DNA of 64,000 nt from an uncultured Dehalococcoidia bacterium (GTDB taxonomy: Bacteria; Chloroflexota; Dehalococcoidia; Lucifugimonadales; CAJWUJ01), in contig CAJWUJ010000001.1 in the NCBI GenBank assembly GCA_913047625.1, forward strand, positions 1 through 64,000, in the 5' to 3' direction. Below, piece by piece: positions 27,807 through 36,686 of the stretch (positions are counted from its first letter, which is position 1; each line of letters begins with the position of its first letter). A program made the translations under genes and the position numbers. Below the pieces are notes generated by a model. That model was not told the DNA's origin. It did not search any database and saw nothing but the letters and a program-made list of their open reading frames with translations.

Positions 27807-28895
27807 ATGATTAACACCCAGAGATTGGTGGATACATTTTGTGAGATAGTACAAATTGATAGTGTTTCTCGTGAAGAGGATGCCATTGCTAAAGATTTGA
27901 CATATCGTTTGAAAGACTTAGGACTAGATGTTGTAGAAGATAAGTTTGGTAATCTTGTCACCATCCAAAAAGAAGTAAACCCTTTAATTTTATCTGCTCA
28001 TATGGATACTGTAGAGCCAGGAAGAGGTATTAAACCTAAAGTGGTAGATGGGAGAATTGTCTCTGACGGGACCACCATTTTAGGTGGAGATTGCAAGGCA
28101 GGTGTTGCGAGCATCTTAGAGGCAATAGCGTCCTTACGTGATGACAATACTGAGCATATTCCATTTCAAGTAGTCTTTACTCGAGGAGAAGAAATAGGTC
28201 TGATTGGTGCTGCTCATTTGGACTTTGATTTATTGCATGGCCAGAACATTGTTGTTTTCGACGGCAATGGTCCTGTGAATACCATTACATCCATGAGTCC
28301 AACTTCAGTACATTTTGATGTCAAGGTTGTTGGTAGGGCTGCTCATGCTGGAGTTGAGCCGGAAAAAGGCCTTTCTGCCATTCGGATTGCTGCAGACATT
28401 ATCATGAGACTACCCCAAGGAAGATTGGATCCTGAAACAACTATGAATATAGGGAAAATCTCAGGTGGATTAGTTCGGAATGCGGTACCTGCTGAGGCGG
28501 AGTTTGCGGGAGAGTTTCGCAGTCGTAATGCAGAAACAGTTGAGTTACTGAAACTTCAAGTATCTTCTATTCTTGAACACGCTCGAGACACATATAAAGA
28601 CGCTAAAATTGAACAAGATGCGGAAGTGATGTTTAAGATGTATCAATTGGATAGTGAAGATCCGATAGTAAAAATGGTGTCTTCTATTATGAACACTATG
28701 GGATTGAATCCCAATCCTCGTCCATCAGGCGGTGGTACAGATGCAAACATTTTTATAGACAAAGGATTTAATGCTGTAGTGGTTGGTATGGCTACTAATG
28801 CAATGCATACTGTGAATGAATATGTGATTGTAGACGAGTTACGTGATGCTGCCACCTTTTGTGAACATTTAGTTAAGCCGGTAGCTAGCAAATAG
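27807..28895 (+). CDS. M20-family metallopeptidase (PepT-like)
   Basis: 362 residues. The di-zinc hydrolase motifs are LSAHMDTVEPG (His, Asp), LGGDCKAGVASILEA (bridging Asp), TRGEEIGLIGA (catalytic Glu pair), GRAAHAGVEPEKG and the final His in MHTVNEYV. The ordering and spacing fit tripeptidase-like M20 enzymes. It is cytosolic, with no signal peptide. The ATG has AAAGGAG at nine bases. It begins a run of four plus-strand genes with short gaps (to 30841). Confidence 0.9.
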   Translation: MINTQRLVDTFCEIVQIDSVSREEDAIAKDLTYRLKDLGLDVVEDKFGNLVTIQKEVNPLILSAHMDTVEPGRGIKPKVVDGRIVSDGTTILGGDCKAGVASILEAIASLRDDNTEHIPFQVVFTRGEEIGLIGAAHLDFDLLHGQNIVVFDGNGPVNTITSMSPTSVHFDVKVVGRAAHAGVEPEKGLSAIRIAADIIMRLPQGRLDPETTMNIGKISGGLVRNAVPAEAEFAGEFRSRNAETVELLKLQVSSILEHARDTYKDAKIEQDAEVMFKMYQLDSEDPIVKMVSSIMNTMGLNPNPRPSGGGTDANIFIDKGFNAVVVGMATNAMHTVNEYVIVDELRDAATFCEHLVKPVASK

Positions 28896-28941
28896 AAAAC
28901 GGATCTACTACAAAATTTTTGCTGTACAAAGGATAGTAATT

Positions 28942-29694
28942 ATGCATAGAAAAGAGTTTAAGAAGTCATTGAAGGAAGGAAAGCACGTATTCGGAACAAA
29001 TTTGCCAGTTCAATCGGCAGATTTGATCGAAAGAATTGGTTATATTGGCTATGATTGGGTCATGATTGACGATGAACACGTGTTCAACAATGATGAAACA
29101 ATGGCGAATATGATAAGGGCAGCAGAGGTTGCAAATATGACACCGCTCATACGATTGAGAGATCCTAGCCCTTCCTGGTGTTACCAGTTCTTGGATATGG
29201 GTGTCGGGGGAATTATCCTTTCCCATACAGAATCGGCAGAAGAAGTTCTCGGTCTTATAGATGCATGCAAGTTTCCCCCGGAAGGACACAGGGGTGCGAC
29301 CAATAAAGCACGGGCTATGAAATTTGGTTTGGACTATATTGGGCAAGATAAAAGACTTGCGGATCTGAACGAGGAGACCTTTCTAATGCCCTTAGTCGAA
29401 ACACTGGCCGGGATTGAGCAGCTGGAAGCTATCGCTGGTGTTGATGGGGTAGATGGAGTATTTATCGGCCCCGGAGACCTTGCTTTGGATATGGGTGTTC
29501 CTTTTGGGTCAGATGAAGTGCTAGAGAAAGTAGATCAAGCTATTGCTACTGTGGTAAAAGCAGGTAAGTTTCCATGTACGATATCTTCAGGGTCGATGGC
29601 CAAGTCTTATATAGGAAAAGGTGTTAGCTTGGTATTAGCAATGATTAATTATGATGCACCTATAGTTAATTGGCTGCAAGAAGCAAAAGCTTAA
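28942..29694 (+). CDS. HpcH/HpaI aldolase family protein
   Basis: 250 residues of the class II HpaI-type aldolase/citrate-lyase beta fold, cleaving 2-keto-3-deoxy or 2-keto-4-hydroxy acids to pyruvate plus an aldehyde. Metal and pyruvate contacts are suggested by YDWVMIDDEHVF, PLIRLRDPSP, GVGGIILSH, MPLVETLAGIEQLEAI and VFIGPGDLALDMG. The usual catalytic His after the Asp/Glu motif is present in DDEHVF. Start: ATG after AAAGGA. The 46-base gap to the peptidase and 46 bases to the next dehydrogenase suggest one transcript. Confidence 0.88.
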   Translation: MHRKEFKKSLKEGKHVFGTNLPVQSADLIERIGYIGYDWVMIDDEHVFNNDETMANMIRAAEVANMTPLIRLRDPSPSWCYQFLDMGVGGIILSHTESAEEVLGLIDACKFPPEGHRGATNKARAMKFGLDYIGQDKRLADLNEETFLMPLVETLAGIEQLEAIAGVDGVDGVFIGPGDLALDMGVPFGSDEVLEKVDQAIATVVKAGKFPCTISSGSMAKSYIGKGVSLVLAMINYDAPIVNWLQEAKA

Positions 29695-29740
29695 TAGTGA
29701 ACATTGGACATCCTAAGGGCGAAATACGGTTGGTGAAATC

Positions 29741-30841
29741 ATGGCGCAACAAAAATTGCGAGTAGGTCTTATTGGAGCTAACGGAAGTCCTGATCGATGG
29801 GGTTCTCGGGCACATGTTCCTGCTCTCATGGCTCTGGATGAAATTGAATTAATAGCTGTAGGTACTGCCCATGAAGACACAGCGAGAAACGCCCAAAGAA
29901 GAACCGGATCTAAGTTGGCATTTTCTGATTATCGAGACTTAGTATCATCGTCCGAGGTTGATGCGGTTGCAGTCTCGGTTCGCATTTCACTTCACCATCC
30001 CATAGTCATGGCAGCATTGGCAGCGAAAAAACACGTTTTTTGTGAATGGCCGTTAGCGTTGAATGCAGTGCAGGCTACAGAAATGGAACTGGCCGCAAGA
30101 GATGCCAGTGTCTACCATGCAGTAGGCACCCAGTCACGATTTTCTCCCGGACTGCAGTATATGCGTGAGCTAATCAAGGATGGTTTTATTGGTGATCCCT
30201 TGTTTTTCAACTTTCAACATCACCTGGGTGCTATGGTAGCACCACCATCTCATAGGTGGTGGCAATTGCGAACAGATGAAGGAGGAGGAGCGATACTTAT
30301 CACGACTGGTCACCCTTTAGATGTTGTACGGTGGATGCTAGGTGATGTCTATGCCGTTTCTGGCACTGCTGATACCGTTTTGAAAGAAATCGAATTTACA
30401 GATACGAAAGAGAAACAGTCAGTTTCAGCTATCGATACGATATGTTTTGCAGTACAACTGGACGGCGGTGTACTTGGAGTGGCTAGTGCGAGTATTGTAT
30501 GCAAGGGCTGGGGTGGGTTTCGATTAGAAGTAAATGGTACAAAAGGGCGGCTGCTAGCAGAAACCTCACATATGGTTCAGTATTCTCCATCAACGATTTG
30601 GTCAGATGTAGGGGGATCCATAAAACAACTGCAAATTCCTGAACACTTTACAACTGTTCAGACCCTAGAGAAAGAGAGCCATGCATTTCATTTAGCACAG
30701 GCTATGAGGAGTTTTGCTGGAGCTATACAAGAGGGTTCCTCGTTTCAGCCTAGTTTTACCGAGGGACTTAGTTTACATAAGATACTCGAAGCGTTGAACC
30801 GGTCCACAGAGAGCGGTCGTTGGGAAATGGTTGTCAAATAA
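29741..30841 (+). CDS. Gfo/Idh/MocA family NAD(P)-dependent oxidoreductase
   Basis: 366 residues: an N-terminal Rossmann fold (RVGLIGANGSPDRWGSRAHV), the EKP-equivalent region HVFCEWPLALN in which the canonical Glu-Lys-Pro is Glu-Trp-Pro, and a C-terminal beta-sheet domain with TTGHPLDVVRWMLGD carrying a His. These enzymes oxidise or reduce sugars and cyclitols. Replacement of the EKP Lys, a catalytic and substrate contact in many members, makes the activity uncertain. Neighbours (HpaI aldolase upstream) suggest sugar-acid breakdown; this is inference. Confidence 0.88.
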   Translation: MAQQKLRVGLIGANGSPDRWGSRAHVPALMALDEIELIAVGTAHEDTARNAQRRTGSKLAFSDYRDLVSSSEVDAVAVSVRISLHHPIVMAALAAKKHVFCEWPLALNAVQATEMELAARDASVYHAVGTQSRFSPGLQYMRELIKDGFIGDPLFFNFQHHLGAMVAPPSHRWWQLRTDEGGGAILITTGHPLDVVRWMLGDVYAVSGTADTVLKEIEFTDTKEKQSVSAIDTICFAVQLDGGVLGVASASIVCKGWGGFRLEVNGTKGRLLAETSHMVQYSPSTIWSDVGGSIKQLQIPEHFTTVQTLEKESHAFHLAQAMRSFAGAIQEGSSFQPSFTEGLSLHKILEALNRSTESGRWEMVVK

Positions 30842-30901
30842 AACCAGTTCAGCGCGTAATTGCAGCGATAATTAGTGATGTTCAAGAGGAAAACTAAATT
30901 G

Positions 30902-30960
30902 CGGAGGGGCTTACTCGGTTTTCACCTCAATACGGATGGAGCCCCCCCATTGGTTTTTTT
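30902..30960 (+). terminator. Possible terminator after the 27.8-30.8 kb gene run
   Basis: GGGGCT (about 30905) and AGCCCC (about 30940) can pair around a long loop, with a run of seven T (ttggttttttt) further on. The loop is longer than usual, so this is only a candidate; the region separates convergent genes. Confidence 0.3.
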
Positions 30961-30987
30961 CAGTTATCATCAATTGTTTAATATTGA

Positions 30988-31866
30988 TTAGGTCCTGCGA
31001 AAGCGAATTATTTGTTGCTCCCAACAGACTGCCAGATATACATCCCCGTTGGGAGTAACCCATAACTGGTGTCCATAAGGTGCATCAATTGTGTGAAGTA
31101 AGTTCCCGTTCTTGTCTCGAATTGAAATCTTAGGGTCTCTGGTAACATCGCCTTCCAGAAGGTAAAAATTACCTTCTGGATCCATGCATATGTCTCCTGG
31201 CATATCCAAATCAGTCCACTCACTAAGGAAGTCACCTGTAGCAGACATAACTTGCACCCGATTGTTTTTGCGATCACATACATACATGGTCCCGTCGCTA
31301 GTTATCCACAAACTGTGAGGTAAATGAAATAAACCTAGATCAGTTTTCCCAGGTTCGCCCCAAGAATTAAGTAGTGTTCCTTTGCTATCAAACTCGTGGA
31401 TTCGACAGTTCCGATATCCATCCGAGACGTAAATACTTCCAGTAGGCGAAGGAAACATTCTTGTTGGCATATTGAAAGGTCCTGCTGATCTTTCTACTGT
31501 CATTTTAAGTTCCCAGTTTTTCCAACTCCCTGTATCTGACGGGTTCCTTCGTTCCCCGATGCTGAATATTAAATTGCCTTCAAGATCAAACTTATGCACC
31601 ATGTGAGCTCCTCGGTCAGGGGCGTATAAGAATCCATCGGTTCCTATTGTTAGGATATGTACTTCATCGATTACTTCTGAGCCCCATCCAGTTACATAGT
31701 CTCCGTTCTTATCAAAGACAAGAATAGGGGGATTTTGACGTTGCTGACCGACATAAACGTTACCAGCTTGGTCAGCAGTAACCCCGGTCATGATTCCAAA
31801 CTTCATGGAGGATGGCAACTTTGCCCAGTTGTCTTCCCTTGTGTATGCAAATTGAGTACTTGTCAT
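30988..31866 (-). CDS. NHL-repeat six-bladed beta-propeller protein
   Basis: 292 residues with repeated NHL blades: GVTADQAGNVYVGQQ, LTIGTDGFLYAPDRG, FPSPTGSIYVSDGYRNCRI, WITSDGTMYVCDRKNNRVQV and MDPEGNFYLLEG. It resembles the peptidylglycine alpha-amidating-lyase-like propellers common in environmental bacteria, acting as a binding or hydrolytic scaffold. No signal peptide is seen at the chosen start (ATG 31866), whose AAGGAG site is rather far (about 14 bases). No partner gene is evident. Confidence 0.83.
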   Translation of the reverse strand: MTSTQFAYTREDNWAKLPSSMKFGIMTGVTADQAGNVYVGQQRQNPPILVFDKNGDYVTGWGSEVIDEVHILTIGTDGFLYAPDRGAHMVHKFDLEGNLIFSIGERRNPSDTGSWKNWELKMTVERSAGPFNMPTRMFPSPTGSIYVSDGYRNCRIHEFDSKGTLLNSWGEPGKTDLGLFHLPHSLWITSDGTMYVCDRKNNRVQVMSATGDFLSEWTDLDMPGDICMDPEGNFYLLEGDVTRDPKISIRDKNGNLLHTIDAPYGHQLWVTPNGDVYLAVCWEQQIIRFRRT

Positions 31867-32123
31867 AATTATCTTGATCTGCTCCTTATTTGAGGTTTAA
31901 TTGATTACAAGATACTAACCTACCAGCGAAGGATTGAGAATAGGGTAGCTGGGCCAATTGTTTAGTATTCATCCTTTTGTTGCAAGGAATTGCGCAATAT
32001 GGTACGTATGTTAGGCCTTCTTGGTTCCTTGTCAGGCAGTATTGTCGGTGATTAATGTGGTAAACGTAATTTCGTACAGATGAGGAAACGATTGAAAATA
32101 AGCCTATTAGACTTCTGAAAGGT

Positions 32124-32960
32124 ATGGAATTGTATATGAAAGCTCGTTTATCGCGTAAGGTTGCTGTAATAACAGGTGCTGGCTCTTCTTCTGACGGCAT
32201 TGGTACGGGTCAAGCGATTTCGATAGCACTAGCACGGGAAGGATGTAAGGTTTTGCTAGTAGATATTGATTCAGAGAGAGTTGCCAACACATTATCAATA
32301 ATAGAAGCAGAAGGCGGATCCGCGCAGGTATTTACAGGTGACATTACTCAGGAGATAGTAGCTAAAGAGATGATTAATTACGCTGTTAGCTGTTTCGGAA
32401 CTCTTGATATTCTGGTGAATAATTTGGGTGTTATGTTTTACGGAGATGTTCTCACTGCGTCAGAACATGACTGGGAAGAAAGCTATCGACTCAATGTTCG
32501 GTCCATGATTTATTGTTCAAAGTATGCAATTCCTGTACTGGAACAACAGAAACAAGGTTCCATTATCAATTTATCCTCATCTTTGGCATTGCGTGCAGCT
32601 AGTCAGTCACTTCCCTTGCCGTATAGTGTAGCAAAAGGCGCCGTGATTTCGTTGACAACAACTATGGCAGTGCAACACGGCAAAGATAGTATTAGAGTGA
32701 ACGCAATTCTACCTGGTCTGTTGCGAACGCCTATGGCCACAAAAGGCTTAAGTCAAGATGAATTGGAGACACGTCGAAAATCAGTACCTCTACAAACACA
32801 AGGAGATGCCTGGGATGTGGCTATGGCTGCGGTGTTTCTGGCAAGCGATGAAAGTAAATGGATTACCGGTGTTGTTCTTCCAGTCGATGGTGGTATGCTT
32901 GTGACCACCCCTTTATCCATGTTGGATAGCTTGGGCCTTACACCGGATTCTAGTAGCTAG
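32124..32960 (+). CDS. Short-chain dehydrogenase/reductase (SDR)
   Basis: 278 residues of a classical SDR. The cofactor motif is VITGAGSSSDGIGTGQAISIAL (TGxxxGxG with a small insertion), followed by ILVNNLGVM (NNAG equivalent), INLSSSLALR (catalytic Ser) and the YSVAKGAV YxxxK pair. VDIDSE at strand 2 suggests preference for NAD(H). The insertion SSSD in the glycine loop is slightly odd. Two ATGs compete for start: 32124 has AAAGG only one base away, while 32136 keeps the fold and is as likely. Confidence 0.88.
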   Translation: MELYMKARLSRKVAVITGAGSSSDGIGTGQAISIALAREGCKVLLVDIDSERVANTLSIIEAEGGSAQVFTGDITQEIVAKEMINYAVSCFGTLDILVNNLGVMFYGDVLTASEHDWEESYRLNVRSMIYCSKYAIPVLEQQKQGSIINLSSSLALRAASQSLPLPYSVAKGAVISLTTTMAVQHGKDSIRVNAILPGLLRTPMATKGLSQDELETRRKSVPLQTQGDAWDVAMAAVFLASDESKWITGVVLPVDGGMLVTTPLSMLDSLGLTPDSSS

Positions 32961-33096
32961 AATCCTGTTTGAAATTTTATTTGTAAAGGCAAACTGAGGA
33001 ACCAAAAAGATATGCCTGGGATTTAATCGAAAAGAATGAGGACAGATATGGGCTCTGTGAAAAGGTATGTCAAATTAAGTATCGGAGGAGTATGTG

Positions 33097-34020
33097 ATGG
33101 ATAAGAGTGATCAAAGAATCGTTTATGTTAATGGGGAGTATGTGAATGCCTATGAGGCCACAGTATCTGTCTTTGATAGAGGCTTCCGATGGGGTGATGC
33201 AGTCTATGAAGTTGAACGGACATTTGCTGGGAAAGTTTATGAGACGGAAGCTCACGTGATTCGGCTTCTTAACTCCTTGCGTTATACAGGTATTGAACCA
33301 AATATATCAAAGCAAGACTTCGTGAATATTGTCGAAAAAGTATCTGATTTGAATGCCCAGGCCTTTGGTGACGATAGTGATTACGAAGTAGTGCAGGTTG
33401 TTTCGAGGGGCGAAGTACTTCCTGATCGGACAGCCGTTAGTTTTCCTACGGTAGTCTGTTACTGCGAGCCACTTGCCTTATCATCTTGGGCACATCAGTA
33501 CATAGAAGGAGTAAGATTGGTTGTTCCGTCAACAAGACGAACACCCCCGCAGTCACTATCTCCAAAAGCTAAAATCTCCAATAAAATGAATCACTTTGTT
33601 GCACAAAGAGAGGCATCTAATATCGATCCTCAGGCAATGGCTCTTTTATTGGACGATGCAGGGAATATAACGGAAGCACCAGGGGGAAATTTTTTGTTTC
33701 TATCAGGGGATGTTTTATGTGTGCCTAATACGAATAAAGTATTAGGTGGAATTAGTATGTTATCTGTGATTGAAGTAGCCCAAGGATTAGGAATTAAAGT
33801 ACAAGAGAAAGAATATACACCGTTTGATGTTTATCATGCCCAGGAAGCTTTTGTAACTAGTACTCCATACATGATGTTGCCGGTAGCATCTCTAAATGGC
33901 ATGCCCATCGGTAATGGTAAGCCTGGTCCCGTAGGAAAGCAAATACTTGCTGCTTTAAGTGAAAAAGTGGGCTTGGACATTGTTGATCAAGCACTAAAGA
34001 GCTTACCGAATTCGCAATAA
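33097..34020 (+). CDS. Class IV aminotransferase (BCAT/D-amino acid transaminase-like)
   Basis: 307 residues of fold-type IV PLP enzymes. YVNGEYV, SVFDRGFRWGDAVYEVERTF and the catalytic Lys region KAKISNKMNHFVAQREA are visible, then ALLLDDAGNITEAPGGNFLFL and a C-terminal phosphate-binding TSTPYMMLPV. It could act on branched-chain amino acids, D-amino acids or (R)-amines. Start: the ORF track uses GTG 33094; ATG 33097 sits six bases after GGAGGAG and is clearly better. Neighbour upstream is the SDR; a shared transcript is possible. Confidence 0.88.
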   Translation: MDKSDQRIVYVNGEYVNAYEATVSVFDRGFRWGDAVYEVERTFAGKVYETEAHVIRLLNSLRYTGIEPNISKQDFVNIVEKVSDLNAQAFGDDSDYEVVQVVSRGEVLPDRTAVSFPTVVCYCEPLALSSWAHQYIEGVRLVVPSTRRTPPQSLSPKAKISNKMNHFVAQREASNIDPQAMALLLDDAGNITEAPGGNFLFLSGDVLCVPNTNKVLGGISMLSVIEVAQGLGIKVQEKEYTPFDVYHAQEAFVTSTPYMMLPVASLNGMPIGNGKPGPVGKQILAALSEKVGLDIVDQALKSLPNSQ

Positions 34021-34028
34021 AATCACCT

Positions 34029-34057
34029 TTCTGTGGTGTAATTCGCTATGGTATAAT
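34029..34057 (+). promoter_or_regulatory. Extended -10 promoter before the membrane protein
   Basis: TATAAT (34052-34057) preceded by TGG, forming an extended -10, with a weak TTTCTG at 17 bases' spacing. It lies about 80 bases before the ATG at 34136. Confidence 0.45.
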
Positions 34058-34135
34058 GGGCTATGGGTGGTTTACGTAACATCCTGTAAGTATGCAACGA
34101 TTCTTAGTTGTGTCTTCAAACAAAGGAGGTCTGAC

Positions 34136-34804
34136 ATGGATCTTTATACAAGGCGTGCAACATCTATTTTGATGATTGTGGCTCCAGTCGTTACGTTAAT
34201 TGTCTGGGCAATTCATAGCACAAGCGTGCTAGAGAGTGCATTACCGAGTGAGATTGGTAAAATTATTCCTTTACTTGCTGCTAATGCAGGGCTCACCCAG
34301 ATTAACTTTATTATTATTTGGGCAGGACTAATTCTCTGGATTGTGGCAGTGATAAAGCTTGCTGTTTCAATGCTCGACGGAGCAGGAGGATTTTCTGCCA
34401 GAATGGCTATAACTTTGCTCAGCGGTATGGTGGCCGTACACTCTCTTAATATAGCAGTTGGGCTTGGAGCCCTTGGCGCAGCTGAGGCTGGTGTTGCTGG
34501 TTCTGCCCCATCGGTACAGGCAGCTACAACCCTGTTAACAGCTGGAATCGGCATCGGTATTATTGCAGACTTGCTGTTTTATCTATCTTTACTGGTTCTT
34601 GGTGTGGCAATCATCCAAGGTAAGGCCTTTCATCAGGCATTTGGATGGGTCATTATTACAGGTTCCACCGTTGGTATCATTAATACCCTAGTGGCTGGAT
34701 CTTCGGCTGAGTCTATCAATGTGACTGTTCAGATGCTAACATACATTGTAGGGGTTTCATGGTCAGTCGTACTTGGCGTGACACTTATGAGAGCTTCTAA
34801 ATAG
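34136..34804 (+). CDS. Multi-pass membrane protein of unknown function
   Basis: 222 residues and about six hydrophobic segments (around 10-28, 58-80, 92-115, 135-160, 170-185, 198-218); Gly/Ala-rich, with few charges. No transporter or enzyme motif is recognised. The ORF track's start (34067) is upstream of a perfect AAAGGAGG; the ATG at 34136 lies six bases after that site and is the true start. It is followed 48 bases later by the PEBP gene, so the two may be cotranscribed. Confidence 0.75.
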   Translation: MDLYTRRATSILMIVAPVVTLIVWAIHSTSVLESALPSEIGKIIPLLAANAGLTQINFIIIWAGLILWIVAVIKLAVSMLDGAGGFSARMAITLLSGMVAVHSLNIAVGLGALGAAEAGVAGSAPSVQAATTLLTAGIGIGIIADLLFYLSLLVLGVAIIQGKAFHQAFGWVIITGSTVGIINTLVAGSSAESINVTVQMLTYIVGVSWSVVLGVTLMRASK

Positions 34805-34852
34805 TATTTAGAGAAAACCCTGAAAACAACACGATAAAATAGGAGATGTGCC

Positions 34853-35353
34853 ATGGTTGCATTTAGTCTAGTTAGTCCTGACTTTAAGGATGGAGATTAT
34901 ATTCCCATGGCACATGCTTTAAGCGCAGACTTTGGATTTGGCTGTGCAGGGCAAAACCGTTCACCGGTTTTGGAATGGACTAATCCGCCGGCAGGAACAA
35001 AGTCTTTTGCTGTCACGTTATTTGATCCTGATGCCCCCACTGGTAGTGGGTTTTGGCATTGGGTGGTGGTTAATATTCCCTCATTAGCGAATTCCTTAGA
35101 TTTAGGTGTTGATGGTCTTGAAAAGCCATTACCGGGTTCTGCCTTGCAGACCAGGACAGACTTCGGTAAACCAGGCTACGGAGGGCCTTGTCCTCCCGAA
35201 GGTGATCATGCGCATCGCTACTATTTTACTGTTCATGCTGTTGGAGTGGATGCACTGGACGTTAATGCAGAGACATCGGCAGCTGTTATAGGATTTCAGC
35301 TCCACTTTAACACGATAGCAAAAACTTCACTTATGGCACTCTTCAAGCGTTAA
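34853..35353 (+). CDS. YbhB/YbcL family Raf-kinase-inhibitor-like (PEBP) protein
   Basis: 166 residues, standard length for bacterial PEBP proteins. FKDGDYIPMAHA, NRSPVLEWTNPPAGTKSFAVTLFDPDAP with the ligand-pocket DPDAP, FWHWVVVNIP, and YGGPCPPEGDHAHRYYFTVHAV are all characteristic. Members bind small anions; cellular role in bacteria is unclear. No signal peptide. ATG with AGGAG at seven bases. The last four bases overlap the 3' end of the convergent KOW-like gene. Confidence 0.93.
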   Translation: MVAFSLVSPDFKDGDYIPMAHALSADFGFGCAGQNRSPVLEWTNPPAGTKSFAVTLFDPDAPTGSGFWHWVVVNIPSLANSLDLGVDGLEKPLPGSALQTRTDFGKPGYGGPCPPEGDHAHRYYFTVHAVGVDALDVNAETSAAVIGFQLHFNTIAKTSLMALFKR

Positions 35354-35748
35354 GATTCATATTTTGAGTGATCTATACTCAGTGGGTCGTATGACGAGAC
35401 TTCATTCCATTTTGCAGTGACTGTTTGGTTGTCATTTATTCTCACGGCGTAGCCTGGAACTCCCTGACGTTTTCCGTGACCTGCTTGGTTATCAAGAAGT
35501 AGGTTTCTGATAAATATTCTTTTTGAAAGTGTCCCTTTAAGTCCTGCGAATTGACCTGATGTGATCGTAACTGGGGTTCCTAAGACTAGCTGATATCTAC
35601 TATCTGACAACTGGTTAAGATAGTCTGTTACGGGTGAACAATCGCTATTAGGAGAACAACATTCCAGTGATTTAATTTTCATGTCGTGAGAATGATACAG
35701 GTTCACTTCATTTGTTGTACATATAATAAAGAGAGGTATGCCTGCCAT
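35350..35748 (-). CDS. Stand-alone KOW-like domain protein
   Basis: 132 residues, no confirmed family. Residues about 55-80 (LGTPVTITSGQFAGLKGTLSKR) match the KOW pattern (G-x-V-x-V-x-x-G-x-F-x-G-x-x-G) of NusG and some ribosomal proteins, which contacts RNA or protein. The N terminus has a Cys cluster (CCSPNSDCSP). The start is uncertain: ATG 35748 lacks a ribosome-binding site and Met23 (MKIKSLECC) is an alternative. It overlaps the convergent PEBP gene by four bases. Confidence 0.55.
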   Translation of the reverse strand: MAGIPLFIICTTNEVNLYHSHDMKIKSLECCSPNSDCSPVTDYLNQLSDSRYQLVLGTPVTITSGQFAGLKGTLSKRIFIRNLLLDNQAGHGKRQGVPGYAVRINDNQTVTAKWNEVSSYDPLSIDHSKYES

Positions 35749-35840
35749 GCAAAAGATTAACGTTTTACAATGAATTCTTATATAGAGTAATGTATGGTTG
35801 TTGTTACTCTACATCTACTAAATCAAACAAAGGAGCAATT

Positions 35841-36542
35841 ATGACCTATACCGTGATGGGAAGATGCCCTAAAACAAATCAGCTGGGAATAGCAATAGCG
35901 ACTAATTCTCTTGGGGTCGGGGGGTACTGTTTGTATTTCGATCCTAAGGTGGGAGCAGTCTCCACACAAGCATATGCTAATCCGCGATTGGGGCCGATTG
36001 CTTTGGACCTTTTGCGAGAAGGTAATAGCCCTGAAAAAGTTAATGAAAAGCTTGCTTCCTACGATTCCTATTTTCCCTATAGGCAGGTTGGTATAGTTAG
36101 TGCCAATGGCAGTATGGACGTTCATACTGGCCCCAAGGCACGTCAGTGGGCTGGCCATTTTCTAGGTAATGATTCATTAGCAATGGGAAATGTGCTTGAT
36201 TCTGAAAAAGTGGCTACTGCAATGCTCAGTACATTTGAGGAGAACGGTGATCTTGAATTATCTGATAGGCTCATGCAATCACTTGAAGCTGGACGGGATG
36301 CTGGTGGTCAAGGAGATCTTGCTGATCGTTCTGCTGCACTCGTCGTTTATGATCAAGAGACCTATCCTTTGATGGATTTGAGAGTAGATTATAGTCAACA
36401 TGCAATTCGTGATTTACGGGGAGTTTACACAGAGTATCGGCCCTATATTCCTCTGTATTATGGTGTGAGGGTGAATGACCCACCGAATTCACCTCCTCAG
36501 GGAGTATGGATCCAAAGACTAAAAGATGAAGGACTCCTTTAG
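35841..36542 (+). CDS. DUF1028 family protein (Ntn-hydrolase-like)
   Basis: 233 residues. The N-terminal TYTVMGRCPKTNQLGIAIATNS, the AVSTQAYANPRLGPIALDLLREG region, GPKARQWAGHFLG and SLEAGRDAGGQGDLADRSAALVVY are diagnostic of DUF1028, a family with a predicted N-terminal-nucleophile hydrolase fold. Activity is unknown; links to gamma-glutamyl or peptide breakdown are speculative. The ORF track's GTG/ATG at 35790 is 17 codons too early; ATG 35841 has AAAGGAG at six bases and the family start. Confidence 0.88.
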   Translation: MTYTVMGRCPKTNQLGIAIATNSLGVGGYCLYFDPKVGAVSTQAYANPRLGPIALDLLREGNSPEKVNEKLASYDSYFPYRQVGIVSANGSMDVHTGPKARQWAGHFLGNDSLAMGNVLDSEKVATAMLSTFEENGDLELSDRLMQSLEAGRDAGGQGDLADRSAALVVYDQETYPLMDLRVDYSQHAIRDLRGVYTEYRPYIPLYYGVRVNDPPNSPPQGVWIQRLKDEGLL

Positions 36543-36686
36543 TGAAGACTTTACGACTGGTTTCCAGTAGCCAGATTACTAATTGATTTGTGTTTTTAAA
36601 GAGTAAGTGTGTGTTGTATAATACGGCATCGCTAATTAGTGGAATAATTGAAAGAAGTAATTGATGTTCATTCAGGAGGTCATCCT

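Noticed and set aside
33048-33104. Short ORF (MGSVKRYVKL...) before the class IV aminotransferase
   Set aside because: Only 18 codons and overlapping the gene start; no evidence that it is a regulatory leader peptide.
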